NCBI GenBank assembly: GCA_025362795.1 | Contig: JANYFE010000085.1 | Location: 1 to 62,948, forward strand | From: Rhodobacterales bacterium | GTDB lineage: Bacteria; Pseudomonadota; Alphaproteobacteria; Rhodobacterales; Rhodobacteraceae | Direction of reading: 5' to 3' | Length of the DNA stretch: 62,948 nucleotides | In this document: in pieces, positions 55,662-62,948 of the stretch | How positions within the stretch are numbered: position 1 is the stretch's first letter | Layout of the letters: every line of letters starts with the position of its first letter | The notes under the pieces: generated by a model | Databases searched by the model: none | What the model saw: the letters and a program-made list of their open reading frames with translations, nothing else | What the model was told of the DNA's origin: nothing | Made by a program: the position numbers and the translations under genes

Positions 55662-56498
55662 TCAGGCGATCCCAGCTTCTTCCGCCCGGCGACCTTCTGC
55701 TTCATGCATCGCGGCAATCGCGGCACGGCGGCGGCGGAACACCTCATAGATCAGGGCCGCCCCCAAAGTCACCGAGATCAGCAGCAGCGCCAGCACGTTA
55801 ATCGTCGGCGGAAAGCCAGTCCTGACCTTGGAGAAGACATAGACCGTCAGCGTGTCGGCATTGCCCCGGGTGAACAGCGTAATGTTGAAATTCTCGATCG
55901 ACTGGAAAAACGCAATCGCCCCGCCCGCCGCCATTGCCGGATACAAATGCGGCAACAGCACTCGCCGCATCACCTGCGCATGACTGGCACCCAGGTCCAG
56001 CGCCGCCTCCTCCAGCCCCATGTCAAAACTTTGCAGCCGCGCCAGCACCAGCAGCATCACGAAGGCCGCGATGTAACTGACCTGCCCCAGCACCGACAAA
56101 TGCAGCCCTGCGCCCACATGAAACGCGCTCCAGAACAGCAGCGTGGACACACCGATCACAATGCCCGGGATCAGGACAGGAGCCACCATCAGCGCATAAA
56201 GGATCGCCCGCATCCGCCCCGAGATCGAGTTGATCAGGATTGCCGCCGCTGTGCCGATCGGCACCGACAGCGCCACCACGGCCAAGGCCACGCCAATCGT
56301 GTTGCGGAAGGCAATCCAGATGCGGTCGTCATTCCAAAGGTCGATAAACCAGCGGTCGGTCCAGCCTTTCCATGGCACGATTGAGGGCACCTTGTTGTCG
56401 TTGAACGACGCCCCACCCATGATGATCAACGGGATCAGCAGATAGGCCAGAAACAGCCCCATATACAGGTGAAACAGATAGTCGCGCTTCTTGTTCAT
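55662..56498 (-). CDS. potC: Polyamine-type ABC transporter permease (PotC/PotI-like)
   Basis: 278 residues, six membrane spans starting YMGLFLAYLLIPLIIMGGASF. The EAA loop is EEAALDLGASHAQVMRRVLLP. The C-terminus ends in an Arg-, Ala- and Glu-rich tail. Last gene of the potDABC unit; a 9-base gap separates it from potB. AGGGGG precedes the ATG at 56498. Substrate by family: spermidine or putrescine. Confidence 0.85.
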   Translation of the reverse strand: MNKKRDYLFHLYMGLFLAYLLIPLIIMGGASFNDNKVPSIVPWKGWTDRWFIDLWNDDRIWIAFRNTIGVALAVVALSVPIGTAAAILINSISGRMRAILYALMVAPVLIPGIVIGVSTLLFWSAFHVGAGLHLSVLGQVSYIAAFVMLLVLARLQSFDMGLEEAALDLGASHAQVMRRVLLPHLYPAMAAGGAIAFFQSIENFNITLFTRGNADTLTVYVFSKVRTGFPPTINVLALLLISVTLGAALIYEVFRRRRAAIAAMHEAEGRRAEEAGIA

Positions 56499-56507
56499 AT
56501 CCGCCCC

Positions 56508-57428
56508 CTATTTCGCAATATCGCTCAGCTTGACGCCGAACACCCGCATCATGCCAAACACGAATACGATGCACAGAGTTAGCAGGATAAAGGCGTAGGC
56601 CGCACCACTGTTCCAATCCAGCGCCTCCAGCATCCAGCTCTGGATCGTCTGGGTGAACCACTGAACGCTCGTCCCGCCCAGAATGGTCGGCACCAGAATC
56701 GACCCCGCGCACAGCATGAACACCGTCACCGCGCCCGAGGCTATGCCCGGCTTGGAATGCGGCAGGATCACCCGCCAGTGAGTCCGCCACCATGGGCTGC
56801 CCAGATTCTCTGCCGCCTCGATCTGGTTGCTGTCCAGCGACTGCATCGCATTGTACAGCGGGAACACCATGAACAGCACATAGGTATAGACCAGTCCGAC
56901 AATCACCGAATTATAGCCCAACCAGCGCACCGGTGTATCGACGATGTGCAACCCAAGCAGCAACGCATTTAACGGCCCGTTGAAGGTGAAAATGATCCAC
57001 CACGCAAACGCCCGCAGGATTTCCGACACCCACAGCGGCACGAACAGCAGCAAGAACAGCGTCGGCAGCGATTTCGGGCTGACAATCTTGGCCAGATAAT
57101 AGGCGACCGGATATGCCAGAATGAAGGTGATGACCGTCACCAGCGCCGAATAAAAAATCGTGCTCAGAAAGATCAGGATGCGCAGCGGTATGGTGAAATG
57201 CATGCCCAGCAGCGATGTGTCGAACGGGGTGCCGAAGATGGTGAGGTAGTTGCGAAACGAATAGAAGTCTTTCTGCCCGCCAATCTCAACCGCCGGCAGA
57301 TAGGGCCGAAAAGAGCTTTCCAGCATCGTAAAGTTGGGCAGCAGGACCAGAACCAGCAACCAGAACGCGGTCAGCGCAATGAAGGTGCCGGTCAAAACCG
57401 CCCCATAGCGGCGCAGCAGACGTTCCAT
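56508..57428 (-). CDS. potB: Polyamine-type ABC transporter permease (PotB/PotH-like)
   Basis: 306 residues, six membrane spans. An extended periplasmic loop follows the first span (residues about 35-70), and the EAA loop is EAAENLGSPWWRTHWRVILP. PotB-type permeases pair with PotC. A 4-base gap separates it from potA. The start at 57428 follows a GGGGG-containing leader. Confidence 0.85.
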   Translation of the reverse strand: MERLLRRYGAVLTGTFIALTAFWLLVLVLLPNFTMLESSFRPYLPAVEIGGQKDFYSFRNYLTIFGTPFDTSLLGMHFTIPLRILIFLSTIFYSALVTVITFILAYPVAYYLAKIVSPKSLPTLFLLLFVPLWVSEILRAFAWWIIFTFNGPLNALLLGLHIVDTPVRWLGYNSVIVGLVYTYVLFMVFPLYNAMQSLDSNQIEAAENLGSPWWRTHWRVILPHSKPGIASGAVTVFMLCAGSILVPTILGGTSVQWFTQTIQSWMLEALDWNSGAAYAFILLTLCIVFVFGMMRVFGVKLSDIAK

Positions 57429-57432
57429 GTCG

Positions 57433-58518
57433 CTATGCCCCCGCTTTGATGCCGTCAGGCAGAATGGCCGACCGCGCTGCGTCGAACGTCATGCTCCGCT
57501 TGGACCCCACAGCCGGGACCGTCGCCGACCCGTCGTTGCGCAACTCGGCAATCAGTTGTGTGCCATTCTCCGTGATGCCCTGCACTGTGATGAAACTGCC
57601 CTCGAACGACACATCACCCACCGTGACCGGAACCGAGTTTTCGGTGCCCGCGGTTTCCGACAGCGTCATATGCTCGGGACGGATGTACAGCTTGACAGCC
57701 TGCCCAGCCGCCGCCTCACCCAGCCGCGCCCGGAACGTCCCGAACGGCGTGACAAAACTTGCCATGCCACCGCCCGGATTTTGAACGCTGCCGGTCAGGA
57801 TATTGTTTTCGCCAACAAAACTGGCCACGAAGCCATTGGCCGGCGTATTGTAAATCTCGCGCGGGGTGGCGACCTGCTGCAACTTGCCTTGCGACATGAC
57901 GCCGACCCGGTCCGACATCGCCAAAGCTTCACCCTGATCATGGGTGATGTAAATGAACGTGACCCCAGTCCGTTTCTGGATCGTCCGCAGTTCTGCCCGC
58001 ATATGTTGGCGCAGCTTCAGATCCAGCGCAGAGAGCGGCTCGTCCAGCAGCATGACCGACGGCTCCACTGCCAGCGCCCGTGCAATCGCCACCCGCTGTT
58101 TCTGGCCGCCCGACAACTGGCTGACCATCTTGTCGGCAGCGCCGTGAAGATCGACCAACTCCAGCAACTCTTCCGCCCGTTTGCGACGCTTGGCGCGGTC
58201 GACGCCGCGCACTTCCAACCCGAAGGCGATGTTCTCCCAGATCGGCATCAATGGAAACAGCGCAAGGTTCTGGAAGATCAGCGCAGTCGGCCGCTGGTTG
58301 GGCCGCTGGCCCTTCATATCCTTGCCACCAATCCGGATCACACCGGTCGTGGGTTCTGTAAATCCCGAAATCATCCGCAAAATCGTGGTCTTGCCACAAC
58401 CCGATGGCCCTAGAAACGAAAAGAACTCTCCCGGCTGGATATCGACGTTGACATGGTCAACCGCCCGAAAGTTTCCAAAATCACAACAGACGTCGTCCAG
58501 ATCTATCCCGGCGCTCAT
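57433..58518 (-). CDS. potA: Polyamine-type ABC transporter ATP-binding protein (PotA-like)
   Basis: 361 residues. Walker A GPSGCGKTT, signature LSGGQKQRVAIARAL, Walker B VMLLDEPLSALD, then a C-terminal TOBE regulatory domain (VKLYIRPEHMTLS). It belongs to the PotA/PotG subclass, though iron or opine importers share the layout. AAGGA lies seven bases before the ATG at 58518; the frame is open to 58623 without similarity there. It follows potD after a terminator. Confidence 0.87.
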   Translation of the reverse strand: MSAGIDLDDVCCDFGNFRAVDHVNVDIQPGEFFSFLGPSGCGKTTILRMISGFTEPTTGVIRIGGKDMKGQRPNQRPTALIFQNLALFPLMPIWENIAFGLEVRGVDRAKRRKRAEELLELVDLHGAADKMVSQLSGGQKQRVAIARALAVEPSVMLLDEPLSALDLKLRQHMRAELRTIQKRTGVTFIYITHDQGEALAMSDRVGVMSQGKLQQVATPREIYNTPANGFVASFVGENNILTGSVQNPGGGMASFVTPFGTFRARLGEAAAGQAVKLYIRPEHMTLSETAGTENSVPVTVGDVSFEGSFITVQGITENGTQLIAELRNDGSATVPAVGSKRSMTFDAARSAILPDGIKAGA

Positions 58519-58629
58519 CCTACATTCCTTCCCCGACGCGGTTATGTTTTTTGCCAGCCTAGCAGGCCAGTTCGTATTCGCAACGATTAGTGCCGGCAGA
58601 CAACCGCCGGTGGCGTCACACAAAAGAAA

Positions 58630-58656
58630 TTCGCCGGGCCTTGCGGACCCGGCGAA
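58630..58656 (-). terminator. Rho-independent terminator between potD and potA
   Basis: On the minus strand TTCGCCGGG pairs perfectly with CCCGGCGAA around a 9-base loop and is followed by TTTCTTTTG. It lies 19 bases behind the potD stop and 112 bases before potA. Partial termination here would give more binding protein than membrane components. Confidence 0.75.
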
Positions 58657-58674
58657 CGTTTCAGGCGGTCTGGT

Positions 58675-59799
58675 TCAGGACGCCTTGTACTTGTCGGCAT
58701 ATTCCGCGCGCTTGGCGAGGAACTCTGCCGACTGGTCCGGCCACCACCACAGTTTCGCCAGCTTGGCATCGTCGAAGGCCGCGTTGTAATAGGCCGACAC
58801 GTCCGGGTTCATCTTATCGGTAGCACCTTTGCCCACCGGGTTGGCCGAGAATGCGGTCGCCCACATTGCAGCGCCGTCTGGGGTCGAGACCCACTTGGCC
58901 AACTCATGCGCCTGATCGGTGTTGACCGAGTTGGCCATCCGAACAAAACCCTGATGCCAGGCAAATGCGCCCTCGCTCGGGGCCATATACCCATAACCGT
59001 CGTTGCGCAGGTTGTAGCCGGTCGAATCCCAGCACAGCCCGACAGTCGCACCATTGGCGGTGAACCCGGCGTTGGCTTCGTTTTCGCCCGACCAGAATTG
59101 CACCACATTGCCCTTGGCCTTGACGGCCTCGGCCAAGGCGATGTCCCACACTTGCGCCATAGCGCCCATGTCGGAATAACCATCCAGCCACGGACGCGGC
59201 AGCTTGCCGGTTGCGTCCAGCCAGCGGCCCATGGCAGCCAGCGCAGAATGGGCGCGCAGCACAACCTGGTTGGCCGGGTCAAACAAAGCCCCCAGCGACG
59301 GCGGCTCGCCCAGCTTGGCGGCGTCCTTCTTGTAGACCAGCGCCTCGGTGCCCCAGTTCGACGGCACGTACATCAGCTTGCCATCCTTGTGCGACCGCTC
59401 GCCCGCAGCGCCATCCGCCAGACCCGGCAAATAGTTGTCCATCGCCAGTTTTGCCGGATCCCATTCGCCGATGAACCCGTTGGAGTGCCACGCCCCGACC
59501 CGCTCGATTGTCGGCTCGGTCATGTCGATGCCGCCAGCCTGCAAAGCCACCTTGGCTTGCGCATACATCGTGTCCTGATCAGGTTGCTCGATGAAGTTCA
59601 CCTTGATGCCGGTTGCGGCGGTGAAAGCCGGGAAAACCTTGGCCGACAAGTCGGCGTAACCGGCCCAACCCATGAAGTTCAACTCGCCCGACGAGGCCAG
59701 CGCTTTGGAGGAAATCAGCGCCGGAGCCGCCAGGGCACCCACACCGGCGGCCGTGGTCTTCAGAAAGCCGCGGCGGCTTACGTTCGTATGTTTCGTCAC
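58675..59799 (-). CDS. potD: Polyamine-type ABC transporter substrate-binding protein with Tat signal
   Basis: 374 residues. The N-terminus has a twin-arginine motif (SRRGFLK) followed by a hydrophobic stretch ending near KALAS, so export is probably by the Tat route. The mature part has the PotD/PotF-type fold (LNFMGWAGYADLSAKVFPAFTAATG). The start is a GTG at 59799, with GGGAG eight bases upstream; an overlapping ATG is out of frame with an immediate stop. First gene of potDABC. Polyamine import fits the gamma-glutamylpolyamine operon at the window's left. Confidence 0.85.
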   Translation of the reverse strand: MTKHTNVSRRGFLKTTAAGVGALAAPALISSKALASSGELNFMGWAGYADLSAKVFPAFTAATGIKVNFIEQPDQDTMYAQAKVALQAGGIDMTEPTIERVGAWHSNGFIGEWDPAKLAMDNYLPGLADGAAGERSHKDGKLMYVPSNWGTEALVYKKDAAKLGEPPSLGALFDPANQVVLRAHSALAAMGRWLDATGKLPRPWLDGYSDMGAMAQVWDIALAEAVKAKGNVVQFWSGENEANAGFTANGATVGLCWDSTGYNLRNDGYGYMAPSEGAFAWHQGFVRMANSVNTDQAHELAKWVSTPDGAAMWATAFSANPVGKGATDKMNPDVSAYYNAAFDDAKLAKLWWWPDQSAEFLAKRAEYADKYKAS

Positions 59800-60275
59800 G
59801 TCATAGTCTCCCTTTGTTGGTCCGTTCGCACGGATATAGTCCGGGGCGCGTCTCTGCGGCTCCGTTCTCGAAGTTCGCAATAAGGATGTCGCGTGACAGT
59901 ATTGCGACGCCCCCGGCGCGACCATGGCCCAAGTCTACGCCGGGTCCGGGTAGCGGTGTCAACTGGACTGTTACAATTGATGCGGACGCCTTGTCATAAT
60001 CGCGTGAAATGCGGTGCCCTCTGGTTGAGTGCTGCCGTTTCCGCACGCCTTCCGCCCCGTACGCCAGCGGTTTGGCGTGGCGAACACCCGGTTTGCCGCG
60101 CCAAAGGTCGCAAAACCGGGCCTGCCGCCGCCCCGAGTCGCCCGCCGTCCGCCTGGAATGAAAACCTCCAAAACCCCGTTATCGCGCAGAAAATTCGCCG
60201 CCCGCTGGGGCCTGCGCCCCGCGCTTGCCATCGCCACCCCAACCGCTACTCTCCCCCAAAAAGCGGAGCGTAGCC
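59800..60275. other. Divergent intergenic region between potD and the FAH-family gene
   Basis: 476 bases with the potD and FAH-gene promoters. It contains an imperfect hairpin with 8-base arms CCCGGTTT (60087-60094) and AAACCGGG (60113-60120). The part from 60000 has several overlapping short frames with high GC and no recognisable domains or ribosome sites. No RNA gene was seen. Confidence 0.55.
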
Positions 60276-61415
60276 ATGATCAGCCTTCCCCCGGACGGAA
60301 CCTATGTCGCCCGCGTCTGGCGCAAGGGCGTGGGCCCCGCCCTTGCCCTGTTGCGCGGCGATATGCTGCACGACATCACCAGCCGGGCGACCCCGACAAT
60401 GCGTGATCTTCTCGAACGTGACGACCTGCCCGCCTATCTCGCGGACCAGCCCGCAAACCCGATCGGCTCCCTTGCCGACATCGCCCGGGCCGCCATCGAG
60501 CCTGATGCCGAAACCACCCGCCTGCTCTCGCCCGCCGACCTGCATGCCATCAAGGCCTGCGGTGTCACCTTCGCGCGCTCGATGATAGAACGGGTGATCG
60601 AAGAACGTGCCGCCGGTGACGCGTCCCGTGCAGAGGCGATCCGCCAGCGCGTCACCACCGCCATCGGTGACAGCTTGCGCAATCTCAAACCCGGTTCCCC
60701 CGAAGCGACCGAAGTCAAACGTCTGCTGCAAGCCGAAAATCTATGGTCACAATACCTGGAAGTCGGCATCGGTCCTGACGCAGAGGTTTTCACCAAGGCG
60801 CCGCCCATGGCCTCGGTCGGCTATGGTGCCAGCGTTGGCCTGCATCCCGTCTCCAAATGGAACAACCCCGAACCCGAGGTCGTCCTCGCCGTCAACTCCA
60901 AAGGCCAGATCAAAGGCGCTACTCTTGGCAATGACGTCAACCTGCGCGATGTCGAGGGCCGTTCAGCCCTGTTGCTCGGCAAAGCCAAGGATAACAACGC
61001 AGCGGCCAGCATCGGGCCCGTCATCCGCCTGTTGGGCGAAGGCTTCGGTCTCGAACATATTCGTGCACTGGACCTGACCCTGACGGTCGAAGGCCACGAT
61101 GGCTTCACTTTGACCGGCCGTTCGTCGATGTCCGAAATCTCGCGCGACCCTGTCGACCTCGTGTCGCAAACCATCGGTCGCCACCACCAATACCCCGACG
61201 GTTTCATGCTGTACTGCGGCACGATGTTCGCACCTGTCCAAGATCGTGACGGCCCCGGCCAGGGCTTCACTCACCATATCGGCGACCGCGTCACGATATC
61301 TGCGCCTGAACTCGGCCACCTCACCAACACCGTCCGCCTCGCCACCGATGCCCCCGAATGGACCTTTGGCACATCAGCATTGATGCGCAACCTTGCGGGC
61401 CGCGCCCTGCTCTAG
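60276..61415 (+). CDS. Fumarylacetoacetate hydrolase (FAH) family protein
   Basis: 379 residues. The FAH-type C-terminal domain has the metal-site region around SKWNNPEPEVVLAV, GATLGNDVNLRDVEGRSALLLGKAKDNN, and the end GTSALMRNLAGRALL. The N-terminal domain is of the type found in 2-keto-3-deoxy-sugar-acid dehydratases or acylpyruvate hydrolases. A role in sugar-acid breakdown would fit the dgo operon, but the two are not linked. GGAG lies nine bases before the ATG at 60276. Confidence 0.83.
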   Translation: MISLPPDGTYVARVWRKGVGPALALLRGDMLHDITSRATPTMRDLLERDDLPAYLADQPANPIGSLADIARAAIEPDAETTRLLSPADLHAIKACGVTFARSMIERVIEERAAGDASRAEAIRQRVTTAIGDSLRNLKPGSPEATEVKRLLQAENLWSQYLEVGIGPDAEVFTKAPPMASVGYGASVGLHPVSKWNNPEPEVVLAVNSKGQIKGATLGNDVNLRDVEGRSALLLGKAKDNNAAASIGPVIRLLGEGFGLEHIRALDLTLTVEGHDGFTLTGRSSMSEISRDPVDLVSQTIGRHHQYPDGFMLYCGTMFAPVQDRDGPGQGFTHHIGDRVTISAPELGHLTNTVRLATDAPEWTFGTSALMRNLAGRALL

Positions 61416-61422
61416 GGAACTC

Positions 61423-61534
61423 GATTTTTCTGCGAAAAACCCAGCACAGGATTCTTCTGCGAAGAATCAAACCTTCACCATCACATTGAGTTTTCATAAA
61501 AAATCGCACCTTTCAGATTTTTCGCAGAAAAATC
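61423..61534. repeat. Three copies of an AT-rich dyad repeat (right cluster)
   Basis: Copies at 61423-61440 (TGC centre), 61450-61468 (TGC centre) and 61516-61534 (GCA centre). The full form is GATTTTTC-TGC-GAAAAATC. The 61450 copy reads GATTCTTC-TGC-GAAGAATC, where both arms changed together, so the pairing or symmetry seems to be under selection. The cluster fills the 129-base gap between two convergent genes, so it may end transcription from both sides. Two more copies lie at 148-195. Confidence 0.75.
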
Positions 61535-61544
61535 GAAATCACCC

Positions 61545-62711
61545 TTACCACCCGAAAAACCCGCCCAGCCCCGCCACCAGCCTTTCCAAATCCGCCCTGT
61601 CATTATAGCCCTGCACCGACACCCGCACGATGCACCGCCCGCGCCAGCGGTAACATGGCACCTCCACCCCCAACCCTTCAAGATAGCCTTTCAGCGCCAC
61701 GACATCACGGTCCGGCACCGGCATCGCCACCATCTGCGGCGCACAAAACGCGGTGCTGCTCAACGCCGGCAATCCGCTCGACCCGCGGACCTGCGCGGCC
61801 ACCGCCTGCGCCAACGCCGCGCAGTCCAGTGCGACCCGCGCCCAGCCCTGTTCCCGCCGAAAGCGCAGCGCCTCCGGCACGCTGAGCCACGCGGACGGGT
61901 CGCGCGTGCCCTGCATCTCCAGCCGGTCGACAAAGGGGGAATTGCCAAACGGCCCCGGCTCCTCGGCCGTTTCAGTCCAGCCATGCGAAATCAGCAAAGG
62001 CACCACACCTGCCTGCATCTCGCGCCGCACATGCAAAAACCCGGCCCCCTTCGGCGCCATCCACCATTTGTGACAGTTCCCGGCATAAAAGTCCGCGCCC
62101 AACGCATCCAGCGCCAACGGGATCAAACCCGGTCCGTGTGCGCCGTCAATCACAGTAATGATGCCCCGCGCACGCGCCTCCGTCACGACCTGAGCCAGCG
62201 GAAACACCAGCGCTGTGGCCGAGGTCACATGGCTCAAGAACAACACCCGGGTCCGCGGCGTCATCCCGCTGATAATCGCTGCCGCGAACGCGTCAGCACT
62301 GACCATCGGCAGCGGCACTTCGACCGTCACCACCCGCGCCCCGGCCCTGCGACACACATGCGCCCAGGTTTTCTCCAGCGCCCCATATTCGTGGTCGCTG
62401 GTCAGCACCTCGTCCCCCGGCCGCAACGGCAATGACTGCGCCGCAATGTTCAGCCCCTCGGTCGCATTGCTTACCCCAACCAGATCTTCGGCCTGCGCCC
62501 CAACCTCTGCCGCGACAGCCTGCCGCACCGCCCTCAGCCGTTCGGTATGGCCACGCGATGGCTCCAGAAATGCCACGGGCTGCCGCTCCAGCGCCCGCTG
62601 CCAGCCCTGATACGCCTCGAACACCACCCGCGGACAGGCGCCATACGACCCGTGGTTCAGAAACGCCCAACCCGGGTCCAGTTGAAACAAACCCGCCAAA
62701 TTGCCACCCAT
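61545..62711 (-). CDS. Class V aminotransferase-fold PLP protein (isopenicillin-N epimerase-like)
   Basis: 388 residues. FLNHGSYGACPR at the N-terminus, GVSNATEGLNIA (cofactor phosphate), VIDGAHGPG (Asp to the pyridine nitrogen) and the Schiff-base Lys in GNCHKWWMAPKGAGFL follow the order of the CefD/NifS-like group. The family includes epimerases, desulfurases and lyases, so the reaction is open. AGGAGG lies five bases before the ATG at 62711; two Met codons further upstream are less well placed. Its stop is next to the dyad cluster. Confidence 0.85.
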   Translation of the reverse strand: MGGNLAGLFQLDPGWAFLNHGSYGACPRVVFEAYQGWQRALERQPVAFLEPSRGHTERLRAVRQAVAAEVGAQAEDLVGVSNATEGLNIAAQSLPLRPGDEVLTSDHEYGALEKTWAHVCRRAGARVVTVEVPLPMVSADAFAAAIISGMTPRTRVLFLSHVTSATALVFPLAQVVTEARARGIITVIDGAHGPGLIPLALDALGADFYAGNCHKWWMAPKGAGFLHVRREMQAGVVPLLISHGWTETAEEPGPFGNSPFVDRLEMQGTRDPSAWLSVPEALRFRREQGWARVALDCAALAQAVAAQVRGSSGLPALSSTAFCAPQMVAMPVPDRDVVALKGYLEGLGVEVPCYRWRGRCIVRVSVQGYNDRADLERLVAGLGGFFGW

Positions 62712-62810
62712 CCCCGCCTCCTGCCCCATACTGCCAAACCATGCCTGCACCTCCAGACAAACGCCAGCCGCCGCAAATCATCGTAAACGATTTCCTAACG
62801 AAAATTATTA

Positions 62811-62948
62811 GAGCGTGTCGTCATTCGTCTGATTCAGGATTCCCAGGTTGAGAGGTTTGTGATTCTCTGACCCTGCCAGCTATTGGGGGTCGTGATGGGC
62901 AAACCACATCCTATCGAGTTACGCAGTCGTGTGATCGCCTTTGTTGAG
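62811..62948 (+). mobile_element. IS630-family-like element, 5' end only (truncated by window edge)
   Basis: The tip GAGCGTGTCG follows a TA dinucleotide (62809-62810). The GGATTCCCA, TTGTGATTC and TTGGGGGTC blocks follow in the order seen, on the minus strand, in the left element. The two elements share these blocks but differ in between, so they are separate family members, not a fresh duplication. Exactly 138 bases of each are in the window. Confidence 0.75.
62895..62948 (+). CDS. IS630-like transposase, N-terminal fragment (runs off window)
   Basis: 18 codons reading MGKPHPIELRSRVIAFVE at the end of the window, homologous to the left copy at 1-51. Start at the ATG at 62895, 84 bases inside the element tip; an in-frame GTG directly precedes it. 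The rest of the gene, including the catalytic domain, lies outside the window. Confidence 0.7.
   Translation, partial: MGKPHPIELRSRVIAFVE

Overview
The window reads as a chromosomal stretch of a GC-rich alphaproteobacterium, most likely Rhodobacteraceae (Roseobacter/Rhodobacter group). The evidence is the PhaR/PhaP/PhaC/PhaZ cluster with CTGC-N3-GCAG operators, a protein with a VPLPA-type C-terminal sorting signal, a Tpa/Xsc/TauR taurine cluster, a SoeABC-type sulfite dehydrogenase, ThyX, tandem nrdR-ribD and many 4-base gene overlaps. This is inference from gene content; no marker gene names the genus. Both ends lie in the first 138 bases of two diverged IS630-like elements pointing outwards, so the 62.9 kb may be a whole contig or IS-bounded segment.

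Left part (0-17 kb): a gamma-glutamylpolyamine operon (glutamine synthetase-like, class I amidotransferase, second glutamine synthetase-like, PuuB-like oxidase); a DegT-type aminotransferase and a LysR regulator; the polyhydroxyalkanoate genes phaR, phaP, phaC and divergent phaZ with two PhaR operators; two alpha/beta hydrolases, one lacking its nucleophile; thrS; a cold-shock gene; two small conserved genes; and an orphan VPLPA-CTERM protein.

Middle (18-33 kb): thyX; a lipoprotein/Slam-like outer-membrane pair; a VOC (glyoxalase-like) gene; ribD-nrdR; cls with an endonuclease/exonuclease/phosphatase-family gene; 5-formyl-THF cyclo-ligase; a ycjX-GNAT-ycjF operon; truA; a DUF1275 membrane protein; and acetyl-CoA synthetase.

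Sulfur region (33.5-49.3 kb): soeABC (sulfite to sulfate), two tandem secreted proteins that each combine seven propeller-like repeats with RTX repeats, and the taurine genes tpa, tauR, xsc, a TauE/SafE exporter and acetate kinase. Tpa converts taurine to sulfoacetaldehyde and Xsc splits this to acetyl phosphate and sulfite. AckA (with AcsA nearby) can handle the acetyl phosphate, and SoeABC or the exporter the sulfite. Upstream of both tpa and xsc sit matching direct repeats with a 23-bp period that look like TauR operators.

Right part (49.3-62.9 kb): a sugar-acid operon (dgoK, dgoA, SMP-30 lactonase, SIS isomerase) followed by a polar-amino-acid-type ABC importer; a convergent polyamine-type ABC importer (potDABC) with a terminator between potD and potA; an FAH-family protein; and a class V aminotransferase-fold protein. 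A short dyad repeat (8-bp arms around TGC) occurs five times, only near the two ends of the window.
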